In this document: in pieces, positions 49,837 to 60,622 of the stretch
Position numbering within the stretch: position 1 is the stretch's first letter
How the letters are laid out: every line of letters starts with the position of its first letter
Assembly: GCA_029891345.1 (NCBI GenBank)
Contig: CM056994.1
Location: 225,424,991 to 225,488,990, forward strand
DNA length: 64,000 nucleotides
DNA from: Dryococelus australis
Lineage: Eukaryota > Arthropoda > Insecta > Phasmatodea > Phasmatidae
Direction of reading: 5' to 3'
Translations under genes and position numbers: made by a program
Notes under the pieces: generated by a model
The model's input: the letters and a program-made list of their open reading frames with translations, nothing else
Database searches by the model: none
What the model was told of the DNA's origin: nothing

Positions 49837-49880
49837 TATATTTTAGTACCCACACCTCCAATGGCCTCATCATAAATTAA

Positions 49881-51710
49881 GGGGTTTTAGTAACGCTCAA
49901 ATAATATTTTTAATAGTCTGACACAAGAAAATGTTTATAGCAAGTGTTCTTTTTGTGTTAAAATATTTCAATTTACAGAAATGAATGTGTATTCTGTACA
50001 TTCAAATTGTTGTGCATATCGGCTAAAGTTTATAAGCTAAGCTATGTTACATTTGAAACAGTTTCTGTGGTTCATAATATTGGTAACTACAGTGGTTTTC
50101 AATTTGTCAGTTTATCACTTTTCACAATTAGCTACTATTTTACAGTGGCACAAAACCAGGAAGGCCTACAGCAAACAAACATGTAAATCAGGGAAATTCA
50201 GTCACTGTAATATTTAGCAGGCTCCCACTTTCTCCAGTGGATCCATTTTCACTATTTCATATTTAGTGTGTGTTTCTGTATTCATTATACTTCCTGAAGG
50301 GTGCATTCAGTGTGCTGAACTAATGTATTTTTCATATCGCTTATATATGTTTTCCCAACACCATGCAATCAGAAGTTCAAAATTGAGATAAATTTGCATA
50401 GATTCTACAGTTCAAAATTTGTAGTCAAGAATAGTTATTTTTGTAGCACGATTATGGTTTTTACATTTTTGCGACGAGATGTGACAGTTCAAAATAATAT
50501 CTTACCAATTGAAGAATTGACCCACCCACAGCCATCAAATGATCCTGGGAGTAACCCCCATTTCATCTTTGTTCTTCAGCTTGATATAACTATTTGGTGA
50601 ACCTACTGCATTACACTCTAGTCAAGCTCGCAGGAACCACTCAACTGGTAGTCCCACTGAAGTAATTCCCTTTAGGCAGAAGCTAAACGAGCTCATTCAG
50701 CATTGCACACACCTCATTGTTTAGTTTCAGCACAGTGCTGGGTGGAGTAAATATCAAGTCAGTGAGGTTTAGCATTGGCATAGTCTACTAACAAGTCACT
50801 CAATTATGAGATTATTATATTTAGCTTCTGCTGAAAAAATTAATTATTGAGAATGATTGAGTTAGCATTGTTGCTGGAACGTCCGTCGTTAGACCTGAAG
50901 TGTTAACAGTTAAACAGAAAAATAAACCAATCATCCAAGGCAGTTCTGTGAGAAGTATTATTGCCTGCATAAGGTGAAGATATAGAGAGGACAGCTCTCG
51001 CAGATGTGCAAGTTATACAACAATTTTGAGGCTTATGGTTTAAAACCTAAGCCTGTGTTAATGAAAATACAATTAATTTTTTTTTGTTACTTCTAAAGGA
51101 AATTTACCACATAACATGTAATATATTTGACATGAAATAGCATAAAAAAGCCATACGTTATAATGATCATGTACAATGGGACGAGTGCACTGCTGCCGTG
51201 TTTAGTATAAACTAGCAATGGTTTGTTCAGCAGAACATGTTCCTATGTAGTACTCTATTCATATCATGGTTTTTACATTAGCATTTTATTTTTGCATTCA
51301 AAGAGGTTTTTAAACAGTATGTAAACAAATGTAGCTCTTTTTAATTTGGTAAATGTGAATGTTATCAGATATAAATAGTCTTGATGAATATGCATGAACT
51401 CATTATTAATGTGTTAATTTCTCCAGCTGCACGCTTCTGAGTTCAGTGAGCATGGATTTATAATAAAAGAATGTTGCAGTTGTGTTATACTGCATAAGAA
51501 AACTAGTATTTATTAGAATAGTAATTTGTGCAGCTCACAGCTGCTGATATTGTTGACTGTATTGGTGAACTTTTATATGAGCTGTCAGCAGAGTGTTTTA
51601 TTTATTTAAGGACTCACTTTATTTTATATAAGATGTCCGTATAATGTATGTTTTATGTGACTAGAGCATATAAGTGGATACATTTCCGTGTTGCTTGCAT
51701 GCTTTTGCAG
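49881..51710. other. 3' part of the vav intron
   Basis: AT-rich, with no gene or repeat recognised. It ends in the exon acceptor TTGCATGCTTTTGCAG. Confidence 0.5.
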
Positions 51711-51914
51711 GAGTTGTCAGAAATTCATTCTGGATTCTACAGTCACTTGCTGAAAGCTGTTTCTCCAGGCAACATAGTGAAACTCAGTGAAGTATTCATC
51801 AATTGGAGGGAGAAATTCCTGGTGTATGGAGAGTACTGTGCCAACCTCACACGTGCTCAGGAACACGTCCTAGAGATATGTGCCAAAAATGAAATCCTGA
51901 ACCAGAATGTCATT
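51711..51914 (+). CDS. vav: vav exon: middle of the Dbl-homology (RhoGEF) domain
   Basis: Sixty-eight codons, phase 0 at both ends. The product runs ELSEIHSGFYSHLLKAVSPG, then NIVKLSEVFINWREKFLVYG and EYCANLTRAQEHVLEICAKN, ending EILNQNVI. It corresponds to the second part of the Vav DH domain: the L-x-x-x-H-x-x-F helix, then V-F-I-x-x-x-x-x-F-L-V-Y-G-x-Y-C, highly characteristic of Vav proteins. The acceptor is TTTTGCAG/GAG and the donor ATT/GTAAGT, both strong. The next expected block (the RFxLRDLL...MQRxLKYxLLL helices that complete GTPase binding) was not found up to 64000, so the following intron is at least 12 kb. Confidence 0.95.
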
Positions 51915-52096
51915 GTAAGTACCTCTTACAGGCTTGACTTATCATGTGTGTGATCATATGCTCCCATTTGAGAGGTTTCAGTTTTCACATCAACAAACTG
52001 CACTTAAAATAATTTTTTTACCCATGTACAGTGCCTAAATCACATTCAATTTACTAGAGATGGATAATTTTGAATGAGTGTCTTCAAGTTTTCATA
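51915..52096 (+). other. vav: Start of the next vav intron
   Basis: Begins GTAAGT. The intron continues beyond the window, since no further confident vav exon was found. Confidence 0.7.
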
Positions 52097-52435
52097 GGGC
52101 CGCAATGGTGTAGTTGTTAGACTACTTGCATCCCACCTAGGCTAACTAGGTTCGATTCCCTGTGGGGTCGTTCCAGGATTTTCACATATGGTAATTGTGC
52201 TGGACGATGTCACTGGTCGGCTGTTTTCCTCAGGGCTCTCCCATTTCCCCCACCCCTCTGTTGCAGTGCTGCTCCATACTCACCTCGCTTCACCCTCATC
52301 AGCTCTCAAAACCTCAATATGAAGAGTCGCCCAAATCTCTTCACTCACTGCTGATATTATGTTTTACTGAAGACACACTGAAAAGGCATCTACAATCCAA
52401 CTATACTTGAAAGCAAATCCAAAAATTATTAATAA
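52097..52435 (+). mobile_element. tRNA-derived SINE
   Basis: The head GGGCCGCAATGGTGTAGTTG with an A-box-like TGGTGTAGTTGTTAGA (from 52106) and a perfect B box GGTTCGATTCC (52149-52159), 43 bp apart, reproduces an internal RNA polymerase III promoter. A tRNA-unrelated, C/T-rich body follows to about 52435. Stem pairing of a functional tRNA is not complete, so it is a SINE and not a tRNA gene. The end is approximate; no clear target duplication was found. Confidence 0.75.
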
Positions 52436-53854
52436 CTGGAGGTAAAATATTCTTACAACACCATAAACAAGCACAATTACAAGAGAGACAGTTTGCTCTC
52501 TGCTCTGTAGTTGCTAGTGGCAGTTTCTCTCTGCATGCTTAGAATAGAAAGCTAGGCATGGCGAGGCAGAATACAGTATCAATTGGGCTGGATGTATGCA
52601 CAGCTCTCTTTGTCACCAGAGAGGGGACAAGCCAGCGGCCTTCCCCCTCATCATTCACGTTAACAAGGTTGGAACATGGCTTGTTTAGAGAGACAGTGAA
52701 GAGAGCTATGCTAATTGCAATAGCACGTCTACCTTTCATTACCCTTTTGTCGAGTGTGTATAAAGTCTGCAAAGGGGCAGGTAATGGACCTGTGATAATA
52801 AGTTAACATGTAATTAATAAATAATCTGATTTTCATGCAAGAGAAAGTTCAAAGTCAATCGAAATGAGTCAGATTTGATGTTACAAGTGCTTAGATATTT
52901 TGAGTCAATTCACTGGAACTATTTAACTGTATTTAACAGTGGCGTGTAGTGAGTTTGTTTACAAGGTAAGCAATTTCTGCTAACAAATGCAACTTCTAAC
53001 TTGGCTTACCCTCCACATGTATTTACTGTTTTATGATACTTAACATTTTTTATAAAAACAAACAAAATGAATGTAATAATAACAAAACTGAACATTATTT
53101 AGAGAGAATAGGTATTACAAATTACAAGAAAACTCCCGTTTTCTCGAACACTTTCATCCACTTTCCAAGGAAAAATGTAGGACTGGAGGACGCAAACAGA
53201 ATGACTGCTTACCCTGTCGAAGGAACACGGTCGAGCATGTGATGTGTTGCTTGCGAGTTTGATTCATTATTTGTCGCTCCTGTTTGTGGAAATAAGTACT
53301 AGATAGCAGCACTATGTGTGTATAGTACAGAGTTATGAAAACTCTGTTTCTCGAATCGGAAACAGGAAACTGAGAATTAAAATTTGTTTAAAGTTAAGGC
53401 AAAAACTAGAAAGGGTCAAACATTTCCAATATGTATATGTATGGGGTAAGCATTGCTTACCTTGCATCTATGGAATAAATGCCACTGTTACCAAATATGA
53501 TGTGTTATTCTGCTGCTAAAACTGTGCAGCAAAAATGGCATAAGTGAAATTATAATGCAATTTTTGTGTCTAGGGGGCGGGGTGGGCCAGAATTGGTCCA
53601 AAATCATACGACTTCAAAGTACTGGCCATTTTCCTGGGAACCACTAAAGGTTGTAATTTTGAGTTTTGACTGTAACACTGATCTCATTTCTCCCACTTAA
53701 AGAGTGCTACTAAATAAATAATGAATGAAAGTGGTACCAAGTAAGGGTCATAGTAAGATGGCAAAGTATCAGAAAAGTCATTCAAAATATTAAAGGTGTG
53801 GAACAAAAATTGAAAACAGCACCAAACACAGCTCAAAATGGCAGCATGGCAGTA
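52436..53854. other. Non-coding intronic DNA
   Basis: A moderately GC-rich block at 52500-52800 has complementary open frames on both strands, with no motifs. The rest is AT-rich. Nothing is supported as a gene. Confidence 0.4.
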
Positions 53855-54016
53855 GCCTTAAAGTCACTAGTCCTAAAGTCACAAGCCCTAAAGTCACAAG
53901 CCCTAAAGTTGTTCACCCTAAAGTCACTAGCCCTAAAGTCTCTAGCCATAAAGTCACTAGCCCTAAAACTCAATAATGAAACGAACTGGCAGTAGTCCTA
54001 AAGTCAGTAGCCCTAA
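53855..54016. repeat. 15-bp minisatellite (CCTAAAGTCACTAGC)n
   Basis: About eight near-identical 15-bp units occupy 53855-53969, and two more (TCCTAAAGTCAGTAGCCCTAA) follow 53996 after a short gap. As 15 is a multiple of three, an open frame runs through it with a repeated L-K-S-L-A pentapeptide; this is a by-product, not evidence of a gene. Confidence 0.9.
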
Positions 54017-54594
54017 ACGGTGCCAAAGCTCTTCTAAGCTCTTGCACATTTTAGAATAAAACACGGAAGGTTAGTATAAATGTCGTAGATGGCTCCAGTG
54101 CTCTCTTTACAGCTGGAAACTCTCTTCATAACAATATCAAAAACATTTGCTCCTTTCAAAACCATACTTTTTAGTATTGATATTATTAGCGTCTAAGGCA
54201 ATCTGTTATTATTTTTCGCAATCACTTATAAACGATGTAATAAAATTGTACATATTGATTTAAATATTATTTATTATAAAAATACACACCGGGTTTAAAA
54301 GACGTTGAAGTTTGAATGATAATGTTTTCATGTTATTTACATTGATGCATGTTATGCATATTAAAAACATAACAGTTATTCTGAAATAACTTATAAGGAA
54401 CACCTATAATCCATATATCTGTATTCAAATTTACTTAAAGTGTGTTTCACAATCGAAAGCATAGCAGTAATCATAGAACATATGTCGTCTGCAATATAAT
54501 TGACCACCTTGTTTTTGAACCTACTGATCTGCAGCTATGCATAACAAGTTGTGTGCATGTCAGCTCCTTACATAGCATTTCATTTTTTATGCAG

Positions 54595-54783
54595 GTGCAT
54601 GGGGCGGGAGCCAATCAGAACAGAGTATTATATTTTACACAAAGTTATTTTTGTACAATGGAGGGAAAGTTGTGCTACAGAAACAAAGAAATGTCACAAG
54701 ATATAAATCTAGAGGAAAGAACAGGTGACACTGTACTAGCAGAAATCTTTAGAGGTTATCCAGGTCTTCATGATCTGTGGGAG
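54595..54783 (+). CDS. Unassigned candidate exon, phase 0, 63 codons
   Basis: A good acceptor (CATTTCATTTTTTATGCAG) precedes an open segment of exactly 63 codons ending GAG/GTGTGT. It encodes VHGAGANQNRVLYFTQSYFC, TMEGKLCYRNKEMSQDINLE and ERTGDTVLAEIFRGYPGLHD, then LWE. The phase suits joining to the 51711 exon, but the sequence is not the next block of any Vav DH domain I know. It could be an alternative exon, an exon of another gene or a transposon fragment. The L-A-E-I-F-R-G-Y-P-G-L-H-D string is faintly MADF-like, a weak resemblance only. The open frame continues on both sides without stops (54442-54855). Confidence 0.3.
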
Positions 54784-55015
54784 GTGTGTAATAGATTCAT
54801 GTTTGGCACTGGTGGTTGTCGTAAAGTTATTAAAAAAAAAAGTGGCATTGCGTGAGGCTGTGCTCTTGTCCTCTAGCACTGATCAAATTTTCATACATTT
54901 TGCGAAATATTGTATTTATTTAAAAGTTTCAAATGTGACGTATTATTGACTCAAAACAAATGCTATTCTCCTTTAACAATACATTATTGCTTGTTTAAAG
55001 CTCAATTTTTTTGCC

Positions 55016-55810
55016 AGAGATAATTATTTTTGCAGATTTTTAGCATTGTGCACACTGCCTCAGTGTTTTACTGTGGTTGAGCACGGCAGCCGCTCCTCCA
55101 GCCAGTCCCTTGCGCTTGCCGGAGCCGCAAAGAAACAAGAGTGTCTCACCCTTATCCATACCTCTTCTGTGCTCCCTCAGTTTCTGCATGTGGATAGAAA
55201 ACTCAACATCACTGTGTGTGCGCATGGCCGAAAAAGTTCAAACTAAACTCATCATCACTCGAAAACTATCCACTCAAATAATTTTAAAATTTTACTGGCA
55301 AATTGTTTTTATTTTATAACCATGATGCAATCATAAACTTTTCTTTATTCTGTATATTTTCAACATAAAAATTGTTAAACACAGGAAAGAAAGTATCATG
55401 CGAAAGACTTTTTTGTTGTAAGAGATAGGTGGGGGATGTGCATATGAAATGAAAATAAACACCAAAATTAATTTATATTACTCTTTTAAACTGTTATCTG
55501 TCGCAATTTCCTTTTTACGGTTTAGAACTTCGAAAATATTCCAACCGTTTACGAGAGCGGCAGCTACAAACTTCCTGCTTTCTGTTATCTTCATTACACT
55601 TCTTCAATATTGTATCTGCATAGAGTTAAAATAATATTGCTAATTATTAGTTAACAGATGTTTACTCTGTAGCAAATATGGTTATTAAAATCAAGAACTA
55701 CAAAGAAGACAGAGTAAGTATATTTTGTTATTGCAATACACAAGTTGCTTTCAATTCCAAACCACACTCTCCTCACCCAATCAAATTCACAATTCACAGC
55801 TTAGAATGTT
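55016..55810 (+). repeat. Dispersed repeat, copy 2 (see 4018)
   Basis: Homologous to 4018-4890 in the same orientation, with single units where copy 1 has a tandem duplication. It contains a GC-richer segment (55070-55210) with overlapping frames on both strands, not seen as clearly in copy 1. No coding function is supported. Confidence 0.6.
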
Positions 55811-56470
55811 CGGATGTCATATTTTGCTATAATGGTTGTCATTTTACAGTCATATTATATGTGCACTTATTCCTCATAAATTTTTGTACATGAAATGTCT
55901 ATCTTACAGTCACATACATTTTTTTTTACGCCAAATTTATTTTGGGCAGCCGGAGTACCATTTTCTCTTGCCTAGTTCATGTCTTGCTATTTGAAATTCG
56001 CTTCAAAACTTTTCCGCATTCCCTTGTTTATTTGGTGACTTTGAGAACCATGCACTTCAACATAATCATTTGCAGTTTTCTTACCCATTACAACAACATA
56101 ACACTTTAATAAGCAATAACCAACATGGCTTTATAGATGTAAGCCTAGACTGTTTGTTTATTTATTAAAGCTTCATTAAAGATATGAATGCATTGCTCAA
56201 TTTCAACAGTGTCCCATTGTTCAGTTTAGTGGAAAATGCTAGTAGTCACAATCTATAGTTTCTCGTGCCCCTTGAATTGAGCTTGTAGAAAATGGCATTG
56301 CTGTCACAATAAATAGTTTCTGAGCACCCATTGAATAGATTGTGCCTTGGTTAAATTATATTTACCATGGTCCCATTGCTTGCTCGGTTTACGTATTTTA
56401 TATCCATGGGTTTTTCTGGATAAGCGTGTACATGCTGTTGCCATTTACAATGAAGTTAAACAATGCAAAT
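55811..56470. other. Non-coding DNA
   Basis: No gene or element was recognised before the LTR at 56471. Confidence 0.4.
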
Positions 56471-57215
56471 TGACGCCATCTAAGCTTGTTTTCACACGTG
56501 TGTGTTTATTGTGAATATTCATCTCGTGTCCCATCTTATTTTATGTATCATTCAAGGGTTTATGTAATTGTGTAATTAGTGTATGGTGCAATTATTCCCG
56601 TCCTAGCCGGCTCTGTGTATAGGCTATCACCACACTAACCACGTGCTGGAGGGTGAGCCCCGACGAGTTCGCATTAGTGATGCAGAGTAATCACACGTGT
56701 TAATGTGCATTAAGGGTTTTCATTTGTAATTCACCCTGTCCTGTCTTCAGGGAAAAATCGTGTCCACCCTAGCGGCTGTCGGCCCTCTTCCCTTGTGAAG
56801 GCTGTGCTTTCACGCACCTCGGTGAGATCATCCATTTAGGCGTGTGCTAGATTAATTATGGGTTGGGGAGCACCTAATTGGCTAGTCATGATCGAGATAA
56901 TCATTTCATTGGCTCGTGATGTGTATGAACATCATCAATAAAAAGTCTACAGTGAACTCAATTTTTAAATTCAGTAGAGACAGTGTCCTAGCTACATATG
57001 TTTTATCAATTGTTTATTTCAGTGATGTTTATTAAAAGTTTAGTATTGTCAACATGTTTGTAAGTACGCATGGGTGAGATGGACACACAGAACCCACAAC
57101 GTTCCTGAGAACCCTGAGTCTCAACAGTGCGGTGATTGGGAACCACCGCTGGTGCCCAAATTACCAGTTAAGTATTTGTGTCATTGTTCGTCTCGTGTCT
57201 CACCCGACGGCGTCA
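56471..57215 (+). mobile_element. Solo LTR with AAAT target duplication, copy 2
   Basis: The 745-bp unit begins TGACGCC and ends GGCGTCA, a TG...CA form with 7-bp inverted termini, and is flanked by AAAT on both sides (56467-56470 and 57216-57219), a 4-bp target-site duplication. AATAAAA near 56937 gives a poly-A signal on the + strand. It aligns with 13369-14122. No internal retroelement sequence adjoins either copy, as expected after LTR-LTR recombination. The family (Ty3-like or other) is not determined because no coding sequence is attached. Confidence 0.75.
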
Positions 57216-58710
57216 AAATTTTTATGGGATCTTAGCTCGCATGTTTATATTCTAAAGTTTTTACGTTGAGGGTTTATGTTGAAATTCGGGTAAGAAATAT
57301 ACGTTTATATATGGTTTGTTTTTGTCAAGTTGTTAAATTTTTTTTACCAAATATATAATTGTTTATTCTCCAAATAAAGGTGAAAATATCTAAGATCCAC
57401 ATGCAGGTAAAATGCAATTTTTTGGAAGCATATATATGGTAAGATATTACCGACTTGTATTCGGGACATTCTGATACAGTGGTTTTTTCCAATAAATGTT
57501 TATGATCTATTCTAGCAGAAGTATTTGAGGGTGTCGAAAATTATTCCATTGCCAAAAATAGTCTGTAAATATGATATATAATAATGATATACAATTTATG
57601 TGAGTGTCTTGATCATCCACGGTTTTAGTACATCCGCGGGAGTCCCGGAACCATGCTGATAAGGCGGGTAACTGTAAAAATTAAAAAAATTACCAAATAA
57701 TAAATCAAAATAAAATAGTAAATAACACATTAAAGAAAGAATAGCTATATTAGAATATTATACTTATAAAAAATACATAGTAAAATATAGACATAAACAT
57801 TAGTATAAATTAGAAATGAAACACGCAAACATCTTTATGAATAAACATAATTTTATCATAGTTTTGTCAGTTAATTTTTTTGTATCATTTTTCTAAAATG
57901 TTTGTAACTCCAATTTTTAAACAAATTCCGTAATAATTTTCATACTTCATATCTCAATCAACGAAATCATTACACACTTCTTTAAATTTGTATTATCTCG
58001 ACAAAAAAGTAGAAAATAAATTTTATTTAGGTCTATTTATTTATTTTATACATTGTGATTGGCTGGAGCAAAATAAAACAAGAAATATGTTTGTGTCTAC
58101 CTTTTCTTAATTACTATATTATTGCATTTTGATCATAGTTGAGTAATATTCATTTTCTTTAAGGGTACTTATTTAATTGTTACTGAAATATACTCCTTTA
58201 GTTGTTATTATTTTTATAATTTTTAAAAATAATTTTTAATGATTATATTTATTTTTGGTTTAACATTGGAAAAATATATCATTTATGAAACTATTTTTGT
58301 ATATGTAATTATTTTTTAAATTAGTTTATTCCCAATTACTTGGTCTATCTACTGCTGCCCTAAAAGTTTGCCAGTTTTTTTGTTATTTGTTGTAAATTCA
58401 ATTCCCCAAATTGTTTTAATATATATTTTCTGTAATATTTGTGTTGTTAATTATTTTTTATCTGATAAATTTAATTAACAAACTCATTTTCAATTCTAAG
58501 TGTATTTTTATATGAAATAAAGTTAATTATGAAATATTTTGAGCTAAAAAGTAAACACTACAAAATTGTAATAAAAATAATAAAGTAACATTTATTGAGA
58601 ATTTTTTAATTCATTTGGAAATTAGTTTCACAATTATTAAAAGTACTAGAGATGCATTGCAAAATTTAAAATATATATTTTGTTAGTTCATTAAATTTTG
58701 TGTAAGAGAT
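57216..58710. other. Very AT-rich non-coding DNA
   Basis: No gene, repeat unit or signal was recognised. Confidence 0.5.
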
Positions 58711-58878
58711 TGCTAGGTAGTCCTAGGCTCAACTTGGATAGTGCTAGGCTGTCCTAGGCTCAGCTTGAATGGTGCTAGGCAGTCCTAGGCTCGACTTGGA
58801 GGTTGTTACACAGTCCTAGGATCGTGTTGGAGGTTGCTCGGCAGTCCTAGGATCGACTTGGGGGGGTGCTAGGCAGTC
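58711..58878. repeat. 31-bp minisatellite, about 5.4 units
   Basis: Units of the form TGCTAGGCAGTCCTAGGCTC followed by GACTTGGAGG(T) start at 58711, 58742, 58773, 58804, 58835 and 58867. Each carries a CCTAGG palindrome. It is a GC-rich island in otherwise about 80% AT surroundings. Confidence 0.95.
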
Positions 58879-60622
58879 TGTATCTGAAATATAAAATTCA
58901 TACTGGAAATTAATGTATAACTTAAATTTATTTAAATATTAATTCCACTGTTGTGAAGCAAAACATAATCATTGTTATATATGAACAAATTTACATCAAT
59001 CTTATTTTCCTTAATTTTTTTGTATTTTCCAACAAAATATAAAAAAATAAATGGTCATATTTCTAATCTGTTATTTCTGCTTTTCATATTTTACACAGTA
59101 AAAGTACACACTTCAAATTTTAAAAGTAAGAAAATTATATATTTTGGTTATCCAATTAGCAGTATGGCCCTTTTCTATTTTTTTTTCATGGTGTTTCTTA
59201 CAATATAAACAATTTAGTACTTAGTTTAAATAGTTATTTTAAGTTTTAAGATTTTGAATATTTATTTTTATTGTTTTGTTATTTTTTATAGGTTTTTATT
59301 CTTACATTTTTTTAGACCAATATTATTACTTTAACAAGTAATTTATTACTTGAAATCATTTATAATTACCAGTTAAAGGAAAATGTTGCCACATTTTATT
59401 ATTAATGTGCAATCAAATATGTCAGAATTATTCCCCTCAGAAAAGTTCATTATAGAAAAAATTATTGGTTTTCTTGTATTTAATTTTTTTTTTAAACCTC
59501 ATTGTGATAACTATTTTCATCTGGGTTATCTTTAACTGGTAAAGTAAAATCATGTAAGCATGGTAGTTTGTGATACAGATACAGTTGTAGTAGCTTGTAG
59601 ACAATTCAGAACTCTTTTTTTTTGATAGGTTTATATAATTAAATAAATACAGTTTTTTTTCCAAGGAAGTTCCCATTTTATATAATTTTAAAAAATGTGA
59701 TAATTTTTTTCTTTTCAGATGAACAAATGTATACTTTGTAAAGTTACTTTTCAATTTATTTTTATTTTGCTACTTACATGATTATTTTTAGTTACTTTCT
59801 TACATTTCAACACCAATTATTATCCAAATTTGTATAGAAAAAAAAAAATTTATATATTACATTTAAATATATATTTCATAATATATAATTCACTATTTAC
59901 AATTATAGTTAAACATATATTAATTTTCAAATAAACCAAAATATGAATAATATGAAACTTCAGTTTTGATGTGTTGTCACTGTTTTAGGAAAGGTGAATT
60001 AAACATTATATGCATTTTTCCAGCAATGAATGAAATTATAAATTTTAGTTTTATGTTCTTTTAAATACAGCCGGTCAGCATCAGCATAATTTATTTCACT
60101 TTGCCAAAAAATATTTAGTTTTCATTTGGTTTTAAATGCATAAATAATGACAATTGATTGAGTATTGCTTTTTTTCATATTAATAATATATTATTTAATT
60201 TTTATAAATGGTATTCTGAATGACATTTATGAACTAATATTGCATACATTTAATTTGAAATTAACATTTTAAAATGTGGGTAACTGTATCATATATTAAA
60301 ATTCTATAATTTTATAATATTTATTTAATTTTGAAGTAATTTATCTCTTCTTTTCAAATATTTAACCAAAGAAGAAAATTAAAATAACATATAGTGATAA
60401 TTTTATGGTAATGATCCTAATGATCTCGATCATTTGAAGAAAATCTTAATTTAAAATTGCTATTTTAGTTTTAATTTTATATACATTTATTTAATTCATC
60501 AAGTATCACATATTTTTTAAGTCTTTAATATTTTTTTATAACATATTTTCAATATAAATTCTAGAAAAGTGTTTACTTAAATTTTTTTTCTTTTATAATT
60601 AGAAACATTTTTTCCTTGAATA
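58879..60622. other. Extremely AT-rich non-coding DNA
   Basis: Open frames such as 58972-59208 and 59437-59754 (minus) consist of Phe/Tyr/Lys/Ile/Asn codons from low-complexity AT sequence and are not taken as genes. Confidence 0.5.

Larger units (their letters stand above)
47048..49880 (-). mobile_element. Jockey-like non-LTR retrotransposon (LINE), inactivated
   Basis: On the minus strand an endonuclease start (49836), a reverse transcriptase (48860-47946), a C-terminal tail and a 3' untranslated region follow in LINE order. The element ends in CCTGTTAATAAAAGAATAAA and a short (AAAT)n-type tail at about 47048-47065. The style (NVRGLRTK endonuclease start, WC..N.L.LN..K after the catalytic box, A-rich simple tail) fits the jockey group. 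ORF1 was not identified, so it is probably 5' truncated near 49850-49880. Frameshifts, a domain deletion and catalytic substitutions make it dead. Confidence 0.85.
23709..51710 (+). other. vav: vav intron interrupting the DH domain (28.0 kb)
   Basis: The intron begins GTGGGT and ends TTGCTTGCATGCTTTTGCAG. The protein on both sides is continuous with Vav DH domains, so no coding exon is needed inside. Nearly all the recognised content is transposon debris: hAT-like, LTR-like, dispersed repeats and a minus-strand LINE, described separately. No nested host gene was identified. Confidence 0.85.

Noticed and set aside
52539-52806. Complementary overlapping open frames
   Set aside because: Mirror frames on opposite strands with no family match are typical of chance in a moderately GC-rich block.
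53798-53995. LKSLA-repeat ORF as a gene
   Set aside because: It is the translation of a 15-bp minisatellite.
53855-54016. Regular repeats as a CRISPR array
   Set aside because: Units are contiguous 15-mers without unique spacers, and the genome is eukaryotic. The same applies to 40693-40792 and 58711-58878.
58972-59754. AT-rich open frames on both strands
   Set aside because: Composition is entirely explained by AT low complexity. No motif or splice context.
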